Shown here: positions 26,597 to 34,979 of the stretch, piece after piece | Layout of the letters: each line of letters opens with the position of its first letter | Position numbering within the stretch: the stretch's first letter is position 1 | DNA from: UBA7672 sp047601145 | GTDB lineage: Bacteria > Pseudomonadota > Alphaproteobacteria > Caulobacterales > Hyphomonadaceae | Assembly: GCA_047601145.1 (NCBI GenBank) | Contig: JASGJW010000002.1 | Span: 310,001 to 374,000, forward strand | DNA length: 64,000 nucleotides | Direction: 5' to 3' | The notes under the pieces: model-generated | Databases searched by the model: none | Told to the model about the DNA's origin: nothing | Seen by the model: the letters and a program-made list of their open reading frames with translations, nothing else | Translations under genes and position numbers: made by a program

Positions 26597-26848
26597 GAAT
26601 GTCTCCCCGTTTTGCCATTGTGGCGCCGTCTCTGCGGCGCTTCATCGATGTGCGGCCGGGGAGGGCGGCGGTTTTTCCGCTCGTTCGAAACAGTCAGCCT
26701 TGAATGTGATGTTGGTCCGCGGCTTGGCCCGAAGTCAATTGGGGAGGGCGGATGCTCCAGCGGAATGTGAGCGCACGATTTCTTTTTCGAAAGACGCAGT
26801 GCTAAGACATTCCGGGTTTCTGAAGGCCAGAGTTCTGAAGGAGTGGCT

Positions 26849-28081
26849 ATGGCTATCGAGCTGATCGATCCGGCGGACGCTGGTCTAAATGCGGACCGGC
26901 TGAAGCGCATTCCGCGGTATTTCGATGGTTACATAGAAAAGAAGAAGCTGCCGTGTGTGGCCGCGCTCGTGGCGCGGGGCGGGCAGGTGGCTCACCTGTC
27001 CTTCCAGGGCACGACCGAGATGGGCGGCGGGCGGCCGATCGATGAGAATACGATCTATCGTATCTATTCGATGACGAAGCCGATCACGTCGGTCGCTGCG
27101 ATGATGCTGTTCGAGGATGGCGTGCTGCGGCTGGACCATGAGGTGTTCCGCTACATTCCGGAATTCCAGGATGTGATGGTGTTCGACGGTGGGACCGTTG
27201 AGAACCCGAAGGTGCGCAAGCCAGACCGACCGGTCACGGTGCGCGACCTGTTCCTGCACACGTCGGGGATCACCTACTCCTTCCTGCAGCAGGGCGTGCC
27301 GGATGCGATCTATCGCGCCCGCAAGATCGAGCACATCACGTTCAAAGGCGACCTGAAGAGCTTCTGCGAGGCGATCGCCCAGGCGCCGCTGGCGTTCTCG
27401 CCTGGCGACAAGTGGAATTATTCGAACTCGACCGATGTGCTGGGCCGGGTCGTGGAAGTAGCGTCCGGGATGAGCCTCGACGAGTTCTTCCGCAAGCGGA
27501 TCTTCGGGCCTCTGGGGATGAAGGATACGTTCTTCCAGGTGCCGGAGGACAAGCTTGACCGGCTGATGGCCTGCTATGCGCGCAATCCGGAGACGGGCGT
27601 GATCACGCAGTCAGATCCGGGCGGCAAGACGAGCGGTTATGCACGGGCGCCGAACGTGCTCTCGGGCGGGGGCGGGCTGGCTTCGACGATCGGTGACTAT
27701 TTCAGGTTCTGCAAGATGCTCGGGAATGGCGGGGAGCTTGATGGCGTCCGCATCCTCTCGCCGAAGACGCTCGAGTTCATGACGATGAACCACCTGCCGG
27801 GGAACAAGACGTTGAAAGACATGGGGGACAAGACGTTCTCCGAGTCCCGGATGGATGGCTCGGGCTTCGGGCTCGGCTGGGCGGTGACGACGGATGTGGT
27901 GGCGACGACGCAGCCAGGATCGCCAGGGACGTTCTCGTGGGGCGGCATGGCCTCGACCTTCTTCTGGATCGATCCGGTGGAGGATTTGATCGCGATCCAG
28001 ATGACACAGCTGATGCCATCGGGCGCATATCCGATCCGGCCGCAGATGCAGCAGCTCGTGTACGCGGCGATCGAGGAATAG
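26849..28081 (+). CDS. Class C beta-lactamase-fold serine hydrolase (EstB-like)
   Basis: 410 residues from the ATG at 26849, which has GAAGGAG 5-6 bases upstream (a GTG at 26843 is less likely). Motif one SMTK (nucleophile Ser and Lys), motif two WNYSNSTDVLG (YxN) and the C-terminal FSWGGMASTFFWIDP replacing the usual KTG, as in EstB-type esterases. No signal peptide is evident, so it is probably cytoplasmic. Substrate unknown; esterase rather than beta-lactamase is inferred. Confidence 0.87.
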   Translation: MAIELIDPADAGLNADRLKRIPRYFDGYIEKKKLPCVAALVARGGQVAHLSFQGTTEMGGGRPIDENTIYRIYSMTKPITSVAAMMLFEDGVLRLDHEVFRYIPEFQDVMVFDGGTVENPKVRKPDRPVTVRDLFLHTSGITYSFLQQGVPDAIYRARKIEHITFKGDLKSFCEAIAQAPLAFSPGDKWNYSNSTDVLGRVVEVASGMSLDEFFRKRIFGPLGMKDTFFQVPEDKLDRLMACYARNPETGVITQSDPGGKTSGYARAPNVLSGGGGLASTIGDYFRFCKMLGNGGELDGVRILSPKTLEFMTMNHLPGNKTLKDMGDKTFSESRMDGSGFGLGWAVTTDVVATTQPGSPGTFSWGGMASTFFWIDPVEDLIAIQMTQLMPSGAYPIRPQMQQLVYAAIEE

Positions 28082-28234
28082 GGCGCGGTTGCGCGATCCC
28101 GCAGGCGGCGGGTTTGGGTGGGTTCGGGATTTGGGCGCGCTTAAATCCTTGCTGATTTTTCCGCGGTTCTATCCCGCTCATTGTTTCGCTGCTGACGCGA
28201 CGACTGCCGGACAGGGGCCCGGCCGTCCGGGGGG

Positions 28235-29143
28235 CTACCCGCGAGCGTATTTGTTGAACCAGTTGATCGTGTTGGTCCAGGCTTCGGCGGCGGTGACCTT
28301 GTTGTAGCGCTCGGGCGTGGCGTCGTTGAAGAAGCCATGGACCGAGTTCGGATAGAGATGTCCCTCGTGGACGATGTTATTCTTCTGCAGCTCGGCGATC
28401 TGGGCGGGATAGGCGTTCGCGAGGTTGGTATCGAGCGCGCCGTGATTGATCAGTATCGCGGCCTTGATCTTCGGTACATCGGCCACGGGCGTCTGGGCGC
28501 CATAGAAGGGCGCGCCGGCGGCGAGATCTGCGCCGAGGATGGCGGCGAGCTGGTTCGTGAGGCCGCCGCCGAAGCAGAAGCCGGTCGAGGCGATCTTGCC
28601 CGTGCAATCCGGACGGGCCTTCAGCCAGCGCGCGGCGTTGACGAAGTCGGCTGTTCGCTTGGCGGCGTTGATCTGGCCGAACAGCTGGCCGCCCTTGTAA
28701 TCGTCGCCGGGATAGCCGCCGACCGAGGTCAGCGCATCGGGCGCGAACGCCATGAAGTTCTCGAGGGCGAAGCGGCGGGCCACGTCCATGGTGTGAGGGT
28801 TGAGGCCGCGGTTCTCGTGGATCACGATGACGCCCGGCAGCTTCGCCGGCGTGGCGCTGCGCGTATCGGCGCTGATCGGGCGGACGAGATAGCCCTTGAT
28901 CGAGCCGTTGCCATCGGGTGAAGGCACGGTCTCCCATGTCGCCTTGATGCGGTTGTCGTCGTCGCGGATCTGTTGGGCGTCGGCATATTTCGGCATCAGG
29001 GCTTCGATGAGCGCGCCGCTGGTGAGGCCCGCGACTGCAAAGCCCCTTACGCCGCTGGTGAAGGCGCGGCGGCTGATCTCGCCGTGGATGAAGCGCGTGT
29101 AGAGCTCGACGGCTTCAGGCGGAATTTTCGGTTTGTCGGTCAT
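28235..29143 (-). CDS. Dienelactone hydrolase family protein (YghX-like)
   Basis: About 302 residues from the ATG at 29143. A 36-residue N-terminal stretch precedes SRRAFTSGVRGFAVAGL, a Tat-like segment of the kind seen in YghX-type proteins. The hydrolase core has the Cys nucleophile in GFCFGGGL, Asp in NHGALDTN and His in SVHGFFND, the DLH Cys-Asp-His triad. Predicted lactone or ester hydrolase of the cell envelope; substrate unknown. Convergent with the serine hydrolase gene across 153 bases. Confidence 0.85.
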   Translation of the reverse strand: MTDKPKIPPEAVELYTRFIHGEISRRAFTSGVRGFAVAGLTSGALIEALMPKYADAQQIRDDDNRIKATWETVPSPDGNGSIKGYLVRPISADTRSATPAKLPGVIVIHENRGLNPHTMDVARRFALENFMAFAPDALTSVGGYPGDDYKGGQLFGQINAAKRTADFVNAARWLKARPDCTGKIASTGFCFGGGLTNQLAAILGADLAAGAPFYGAQTPVADVPKIKAAILINHGALDTNLANAYPAQIAELQKNNIVHEGHLYPNSVHGFFNDATPERYNKVTAAEAWTNTINWFNKYARG

Positions 29144-29242
29144 GTCATGGCTCCTCCCCAGGGCGCCTGACGATATCACCGGGCGTCAGCGTGAGAAGCT
29201 CGGGACTAGCCCAGCGCGATCACAGCATCGTTGGGTGGAGGC

Positions 29243-31057
29243 CTAGCGCCGCTTATCGCGGATGGTGGCGAGCGTCTCAAGGACGTAGTGGCCCGGAGCA
29301 GGCGCAGCGTTCTTCTTCCTTGACGGAGGGGGAACGTCTTCGCCGCTTCTGGTTCTCAGCCAGTCGGACCAGAGCGGCCACCAGGAGCCGGCGTGTTCCT
29401 TCGCATAGGACATCCAGCCGTCGCTCGACGGCGGAAGGATGTCGCTGATCCAGTAGCGGTACTTGTTGGCGGCGGGCGGGTTCACGACGCCTGCGATGTG
29501 GCCCGAGTCCGCGAGGAGGAAAGTGACGTCGCCGCTGAAGAACTTCACGCCCTTGTAGACCGACGGGAAGGGGGAGATGTGGTCCTTGCGCGCGGCGTGG
29601 ATGAAGACGGGGATTTCGATCGAACGCAGGTCGATCGTCTTGCCCTCGACGTTGAACGTGCCCTTCGCCAGCGCATTCTCGAGATAGAGGCGGCGGAGGC
29701 TGGTGACGTGAAGTGGACCAGGCAGGTTGGTCTGGTCGGAGTTCCAGTAGAGAAGGTCGAAAGCCTTGGCCTCGTTGCCGAGCAGGTAGCGGTCCTCGAC
29801 ATAGCGCCAGATGAGGTCTTCAGGACGCAGCATGTTGAAGGCGTCGCGCATCGCTTCGCCAGGCATGACGCCACCAGCGTCCTTGATAAGCTGTTCAATG
29901 CCGCCGATCGAATGATCATCGATGAAGAGGCCAAGATCGCCCGGTTCGGAGAAATCCGTCTGCGCGGCGAGAAGGGTGAGGGAGGCCATGCGGCCGTCCT
30001 TTTCGTCGGCAAGGCGCGCGGCGAGGATCGAGGCGAGCGCGCCGCCGACGCAATAGCCCGCGACGTGGACATTGGCTTCGTGTTCGCTGCTGACCCAGTC
30101 GAGCGCCGCGCGACCGCCGAGCTTCAGGTATTCGTCCCAGCCATAGTCTTTCGTGACGTCGTCAGCCGAGCGCCACGAAACCATGTAGACGGTGAAGCCC
30201 TGGTCACGCAGCCAGGCGACGAGCGAGTTCGCAGGCGTGAGATCGAGCACGTAGTACTTGTTTATCCACGGCGGGAAGATGAGGACGGGCGCCTCGTGTA
30301 CTGTCTTTGTCGTGGCGTGGTAGCGGATCAGTTCGATCAGCGGGTTGGTGAAAACGACCTCGCCCGGCGTGACCGCGATGTTTTCGCCGGGCTTGAAGGC
30401 GGTGGGATCAGACTGCGTGACGGCGATGCGGCCCTGGCCGGCGTTGAAGTCGTCCTGAAGTTGCGCGAAACCGCGCTGGACGGACTGGCCATCGGTTTCG
30501 AACAGCGCCTTCAGCGCTTTCGGGTTGCCCATCAGCTGGTTCGACGGCGCCATCGCGGCGGTCGCCTGGCGGATGAAGAAGGCGGCACGGCGGCGCTCGG
30601 TCTCGGTGAGGCCCGGTGCATTCCACGCGAGGCTCTCGGCCCAGTTCGATTGCGCGAGATAGACGCGGCGGATGAAGTCGAAGAATGGGTTCTCGCGCCA
30701 TGATGCGTCGGCGAAGCGTGCGTCGGCGTCGGCCTCGAGCGAGGGCAGGCCGGCAGACATTTCCTGGAGCGTCGCAGTCTGGCGGCCGAAGAGGTCAAGC
30801 TGGGCGTTGTTGAAGGCGTCGGGCGTCTTTGCGTAGGCCTCGGACAGTGACTTGAAGGCGGAGGCGGCGGCCTCGATTTCCAGCTGGCGGGGGGCGGCCG
30901 AGCCGGCGAGCTTGGTTATGTCGGAAAGTTCACGGCTGAGGTCGGCGATCTTCTGGCCGAGGCGCTGGAAGTTCATTTCGGAAAAATCGGTCCCGGCAGG
31001 AGCGCTCTTCGCGTCCTTCGGGCCGTTTTCGGGAGGTTTTCCCCCGGTGTCCGACAT
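29243..31057 (-). CDS. phaC: Class I poly(3-hydroxyalkanoate) synthase
   Basis: Polymerises (R)-3-hydroxyacyl-CoA into PHA storage granules. The ATG at 31057 (MSDTGGKPPENGP) has GGGAAG upstream; the frame to 31159 reads an unlikely leader. About 604 residues, usual for class I. The lipase-like box GYCVGG (Cys nucleophile) is near residue 335, the HAARKDHISP segment holds the catalytic Asp, and LADSGHIAGVVNPP holds the His. No phaB, phaR or phasin is adjacent; the thiolase at 13 kb could supply acetoacetyl-CoA. Confidence 0.94.
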   Translation of the reverse strand: MSDTGGKPPENGPKDAKSAPAGTDFSEMNFQRLGQKIADLSRELSDITKLAGSAAPRQLEIEAAASAFKSLSEAYAKTPDAFNNAQLDLFGRQTATLQEMSAGLPSLEADADARFADASWRENPFFDFIRRVYLAQSNWAESLAWNAPGLTETERRRAAFFIRQATAAMAPSNQLMGNPKALKALFETDGQSVQRGFAQLQDDFNAGQGRIAVTQSDPTAFKPGENIAVTPGEVVFTNPLIELIRYHATTKTVHEAPVLIFPPWINKYYVLDLTPANSLVAWLRDQGFTVYMVSWRSADDVTKDYGWDEYLKLGGRAALDWVSSEHEANVHVAGYCVGGALASILAARLADEKDGRMASLTLLAAQTDFSEPGDLGLFIDDHSIGGIEQLIKDAGGVMPGEAMRDAFNMLRPEDLIWRYVEDRYLLGNEAKAFDLLYWNSDQTNLPGPLHVTSLRRLYLENALAKGTFNVEGKTIDLRSIEIPVFIHAARKDHISPFPSVYKGVKFFSGDVTFLLADSGHIAGVVNPPAANKYRYWISDILPPSSDGWMSYAKEHAGSWWPLWSDWLRTRSGEDVPPPSRKKNAAPAPGHYVLETLATIRDKRR

Positions 31058-31197
31058 GTTCCCGACTTCCCTGCTCAGCCTCAGTTCAGCGCAGCGGAAT
31101 GAAACTCCTGCTCGCCAAACCCTGCGACTGTCACTAGGTAGTAACGTCAACCAGCGCAATCACGGGACCTCACAGGTCCTGCGACCGGAAGTGTAGC

Positions 31198-31596
31198 ATG
31201 TTCCGCCGTGCGGCGATCATAGCCGGGTTTGGAGGCGCCGCCCTGATGGGCGGATGCGCCGACATCATGTCGAATTCGTCGGTGTCGCAGATCGCCCCGG
31301 AATGGTTCGCGGAAAAGACTGTCGAGGTGAAGGGAGAGGGCTATCCGAAGCTCTCCGACATCCCGGAAACCCGTCAGATCGAAGGCTCCAAGGCATCTTG
31401 GGACAACATGGCCGCGGCGCTGAAGGACCGGGCCGTTCAGCTGGAAGCCCAGCTCAAGACGGCCGAGACCGCACGGACGGACGAGGAGCTCCGAGCTATG
31501 GCAGCGCAGTGGCGCGCCTGTGTGGAAGAGAAGAAAGCCGACTGCGGCACACCGGAAAAACCGGTTGTGCCGGCTCCGGGAAAGTCCGGACGCTAG
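31198..31596 (+). CDS. Small putative lipoprotein, unknown function
   Basis: 132 residues. An N-terminal hydrophobic signal (AAIIAGFGGAALMGGC) ends in a lipobox-like GGC, then a polar helical segment (MAAALKDRAVQLEAQLKTAE, coiled-coil-like) and a Pro/Lys C-terminus with two more Cys. I do not recognise a family. It is divergent from phaC across about 140 bases, which probably hold both promoters. Confidence 0.6.
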   Translation: MFRRAAIIAGFGGAALMGGCADIMSNSSVSQIAPEWFAEKTVEVKGEGYPKLSDIPETRQIEGSKASWDNMAAALKDRAVQLEAQLKTAETARTDEELRAMAAQWRACVEEKKADCGTPEKPVVPAPGKSGR

Positions 31597-31726
31597 TCAG
31601 TCTCCGCAAAACTGCCCTCTTTCCGGTCAAATTTGCCCCGTAGCGGCCGTCACGATACGGCTTTACAGAATCCTTTACCTGGAGCGGGCGAGACCCGGCC
31701 CCGGGTCCGATACAGGTGAACCGACA

Positions 31727-32977
31727 ATGATGTTGGATTTCCACAAGATCAGGCGCCTGCCGCCCTACGTGTTCGAGCAGGTCAACGTGACCAAGGCCGG
31801 GCTGCGCGCCAACGGCGCTGACGTGATCGATCTCGGCATGGGCAATCCCGACCTGCCGACCCCGCCCCATATCGTCGAGAAACTGTGCGAGACGGCCCGC
31901 AAGCCGGACGTGCACGGTTATTCGGCCTCGCGCGGCATTCCCGGACTGCGGCGGGCGTTGAGCGCCTATTACGACCGCCGCTTCGGCGTGAAGCTCGATC
32001 CGATGAAGGAGACGGTCGTCACACTGGGATCGAAGGAAGGCTTCGCGAACCTGGCGCAGGCGATCTCTGCGCCGGGTGACACGATCATCGTGCCCAACCC
32101 GAGCTATCCGCTGCACTCGTTCGGTTTCATCATGGCGGGCGCGAGCATCCGCTCGGTCGAGGCGCATTCGCCGGAGCAGTATCTCTCTAACCTCGGCCGT
32201 GCTGTACGCCATTCCATTCCCGCGCCGACGGCGATGGTGGTGTGCTATCCGGCCAACCCGACCGCGCAGGTGGTAGACGTCGATTTCTACAAGGAAGTCG
32301 TGAAGTTCGCGAAGAAGCACGAGATCTGGGTGCTCAGCGATCTCGCCTACACGGAAATCTATTATGGCGATCCGCCTCCCTCGATCCTGCAGGTCGACGG
32401 GGCGAAGGACATTGCGGTGGAAGTCACCTCGATGTCGAAGACGTATGCGATGGCCGGATGGCGCGTGGGCTTTGCTGCGGGCAATGAGCGGCTGATCGGG
32501 GCGCTGGCGCGCGTGAAGTCGTATCTCGACTATGGCGCATTCACGCCAGTGCAGGTGGCTGCAGCAGCGGCGCTGAATGGCCCGCAGGATTGCGTGGACG
32601 AGATGCGGGAGATCTATCGCACGCGCCGCAATGCGATGATCGAGAGCTTCTCGCGTGCTGGCTGGGAAATCCCGGAACCGAAAGCCTCGATGTTTGCGTG
32701 GGCGCCGATCCCCGAGCCGTTCAGGGAGCTGGGCTCACTCGAGTTCTCGCTGCGACTGATCAAGGAAGCGCATGTGGCGGTGGCGCCGGGCGCGGGCTTT
32801 GGCGAGCATGGCGACAATTTCGTGCGCCTTGCGCTGGTCGAGAACGAGCAGCGTATCCGCCAGGCGGCGCGCAATGTGCGCAAGTTCCTTGAGGCGAATG
32901 GGGTCAAGGTGAAACCGGAGAAGGATCCGAAGGCGAAAGCCGACGTGACGCCGATCAAGAAGAAGGCTGCGGGATGA
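31727..32977 (+). CDS. Class I/II aminotransferase (AlaC/LL-DAP aminotransferase-like)
   Basis: PLP-dependent aminotransferase, 416 residues from the first of two tandem ATGs (31727/31730). Family motifs: VIDLGMGNPDLPTPPHIV, GYSASRGIPGLR, VVTLGSKEGF, VPNPSYPLH, CYPANPTAQ, LSDLAYTEIYY and the PLP lysine in SMSKTYAMAGWRVGF. In alphaproteobacteria this type commonly precedes hom, as here (stop and start overlap by 4 bases), suggesting a role in aspartate-family or alanine metabolism. The exact amino donor is not readable. The C-terminus is a Lys-rich tail. Confidence 0.88.
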   Translation: MMLDFHKIRRLPPYVFEQVNVTKAGLRANGADVIDLGMGNPDLPTPPHIVEKLCETARKPDVHGYSASRGIPGLRRALSAYYDRRFGVKLDPMKETVVTLGSKEGFANLAQAISAPGDTIIVPNPSYPLHSFGFIMAGASIRSVEAHSPEQYLSNLGRAVRHSIPAPTAMVVCYPANPTAQVVDVDFYKEVVKFAKKHEIWVLSDLAYTEIYYGDPPPSILQVDGAKDIAVEVTSMSKTYAMAGWRVGFAAGNERLIGALARVKSYLDYGAFTPVQVAAAAALNGPQDCVDEMREIYRTRRNAMIESFSRAGWEIPEPKASMFAWAPIPEPFRELGSLEFSLRLIKEAHVAVAPGAGFGEHGDNFVRLALVENEQRIRQAARNVRKFLEANGVKVKPEKDPKAKADVTPIKKKAAG

Positions 32978-34278
32978 CGGCGCCGAAGGGAAGCAGGACG
33001 CTGAGGCTGGGGGTTGCCGGCCTCGGCACGGTGGGCGGCGGCCTGCTGAAACTTATCGAACGTCAGGATGAACTCCGCCTGCCGGGGCGGCTGGTCGTGA
33101 CGGCGGTGTCGGCGCGCAACAAGAACCGTAATCGCGGCGTCGATATTTCGAAGTTCCGCTGGGTGGATGATCCGGTGGAGCTGGCGCTGGCGGACGATGT
33201 GGACGTTGTCGTCGAACTGGTGGGCGGATCGGATGGCCCGGCAAAGCGGACGGTGGAAGCTGCGCTGCGCTCGGGCAAGGCGGTGGTGAGCGCGAACAAG
33301 GCGCTGATCGCCGAGCACGGGATCGAGATCGCGGAGCTGGCCGAGAAGCACCAAGCGCATCTGCTGTTCGAGGCGGCGGTGGCGGGGGCTATCCCGATCG
33401 TGCGCGCGGTCAAGAACTCGCTGTCCGGCGTGGTGGTGAGCCGCGTGGCGGGCATTCTCAACGGGACGTGCAACTACATTCTCTCCGAGATGCTGCGGAC
33501 AGGCGCGGCCTACGAGACGGTGCTCGCAGAGGCGCAGCGGCTTGGCTACGCCGAGAGCGATCCATTCCTCGACGTGTCGGGCGGAGATGCTGCGCACAAG
33601 GTGCTGATCCTCGCATCGATCGCGTTTGGCGCGCAGCCGGCTTTTGACCAGGTGCAGGTGGAGGGCATCGACAAGATCGAGGCGATGGACATCGCCCTGT
33701 CGAACAAGTTCGACTACCGCATCAAGCTGGTGGCTGAGGCGTTCCGTACGAAAGACAGCGTGCGTTGCCGCGTGGCGCCTGTGTTGGTGCAGAAGGAACA
33801 TCCGCTGGCGCAGATCAACGGGCCGTTGAACGCCGTGGTTGTGGAAGGCGAGCCAGTGGGACGCCTGACCTTCACGGGTCCGGGCGCAGGCGCGGGACCA
33901 ACAGCTGCGGCCGTGATGGGCGATCTGGCGCGATTGTTCGAAGGGCCGGCGACGCCGCCGCTGGGCAAGCCGGCGAGGGAATTGGCGCCGCTGATCACCG
34001 CCGCGAACGGCGTGGCGGACCAGGGATCGTTCTTCATCGGAGCCAAGCTGGCCGACAAGCCGGGCATGTTCTCGGCGCTGACGGAGCAGCTGGGTGATGC
34101 GGGCATCTCGATCGACAAGCTGATTCAGGAGTCGGCGGGTGATAGCGGCGCGGCGCCGATCGCCATCATGACGCATCCTTGCCCGCGCGCCTCGGTCGAG
34201 ACGGCGCTGGCGAAAATCGCCGAGCTTAAGATCACGGCGGACACGCCGCGCCTGCTGCGGATCGAGACGCGGGCCTAA
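32974..34278 (+). CDS. hom: Homoserine dehydrogenase
   Basis: Reduces aspartate semialdehyde to homoserine for threonine and methionine synthesis. 434 residues: NAD(P)-binding GLGTVGGG at the N-terminus, SANKALIAEHG, EAAVAGAIPIVRAV, GILNGTCNYILSEM, and the DVSGGDAAHK catalytic region, then a C-terminal ACT domain (KPGMFSALTEQLGDAGISIDKL), the usual allosteric threonine sensor. ATGA overlap with the upstream aminotransferase. In many alphaproteobacteria glpX and recJ follow directly; here about 5 kb of other genes intervene. Confidence 0.95.
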   Translation: MTAPKGSRTLRLGVAGLGTVGGGLLKLIERQDELRLPGRLVVTAVSARNKNRNRGVDISKFRWVDDPVELALADDVDVVVELVGGSDGPAKRTVEAALRSGKAVVSANKALIAEHGIEIAELAEKHQAHLLFEAAVAGAIPIVRAVKNSLSGVVVSRVAGILNGTCNYILSEMLRTGAAYETVLAEAQRLGYAESDPFLDVSGGDAAHKVLILASIAFGAQPAFDQVQVEGIDKIEAMDIALSNKFDYRIKLVAEAFRTKDSVRCRVAPVLVQKEHPLAQINGPLNAVVVEGEPVGRLTFTGPGAGAGPTAAAVMGDLARLFEGPATPPLGKPARELAPLITAANGVADQGSFFIGAKLADKPGMFSALTEQLGDAGISIDKLIQESAGDSGAAPIAIMTHPCPRASVETALAKIAELKITADTPRLLRIETRA

Positions 34279-34295
34279 TAAGCTGAGGAACGGCC

Positions 34296-34973
34296 ATGAG
34301 GACTATCGCCGGGCTTTTCGTTGCATCGGCGTTGACGGCCTGCGCTTCGGCGCCACTCCCGATGGATCGGTCAGGCTTTGTCGACGCGGCGACAGTCGTG
34401 CCTGAGCTTGTTGTCGACATGCGCTATTTCGGTGAGGAGAATTTCATCGGGCGGCGGATCGAAGGGTACGAGGCGCCTGTTTGCCTGCTGACGAGGGAAG
34501 CAGCGTCGGGATTGGCGCGCGTGCAGGCGATGCTGGCGCCGTTCGGGCTGGGACTGAAGGTGTTCGACTGTTATCGGCCCGCGCGCGCAGTGGCGGACTT
34601 TGTCGCGTGGGCGAAGGACCTGCCGGATCAGAAACGCAAGGCGATCCACTATCCCAACGTCGACAAGTCGCGATTGTTCGAGCTGGGGTATATCGCGGAG
34701 AAGTCCGGGCATTCGCGTGGGTCGACCGTGGACCTGACGCTGGTTGACCTGACAAGTCGCACCGAGATCGACATGGGCTCCGGGTATGATCTGTTCGATA
34801 CCAAGTCCTGGCCGTCTGATCCCTCGATCGGCTCGCAGGCGCGGGTGAACCGGCTGGCGCTGCAGGCGGCGATGATGGGCGAAGGCTTCCGGCCGCTCAA
34901 GGAAGAGTGGTGGCACTTCACGCTGAACAGCGAGCCTTATCCCGAGACGTATTTCGACTTTGTCGTGCGTTAA
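34296..34973 (+). CDS. M15D D-Ala-D-Ala dipeptidase (VanX/DdpX-like) lipoprotein
   Basis: 225 residues with a signal peptide and lipobox (ASALTACAS). Zinc-ligand motif SGHSRGSTVDL supplies His and Asp, EEWWHF supplies the catalytic Glu and the last His, and FDCYRPARA holds the conserved Arg; these are the VanX hallmarks. Likely cleaves D-Ala-D-Ala or other D-dipeptides in the periplasm for wall recycling. No vanH/vanA genes are nearby, so vancomycin resistance is not implied. It starts 17 bases after hom and could be co-transcribed. Confidence 0.88.
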   Translation: MRTIAGLFVASALTACASAPLPMDRSGFVDAATVVPELVVDMRYFGEENFIGRRIEGYEAPVCLLTREAASGLARVQAMLAPFGLGLKVFDCYRPARAVADFVAWAKDLPDQKRKAIHYPNVDKSRLFELGYIAEKSGHSRGSTVDLTLVDLTSRTEIDMGSGYDLFDTKSWPSDPSIGSQARVNRLALQAAMMGEGFRPLKEEWWHFTLNSEPYPETYFDFVVR

Positions 34974-34979
34974 GCGCGG

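Noticed and set aside
28207..28230. CCGGAC/GTCCGG inverted repeat between two convergent hydrolases
   Set aside because: Only 6 bp with no T run; it could be chance in GC-rich DNA.
32614..34176. A 520-codon ORF antisense to the aminotransferase and hom
   Set aside because: His/Arg/Gln-rich shadow; both sense genes are complete with full motifs.
34296..34973. Vancomycin-resistance gene
   Set aside because: The VanX-like dipeptidase stands alone without vanH/vanA or a VanRS pair; D-dipeptide recycling is the simpler reading.
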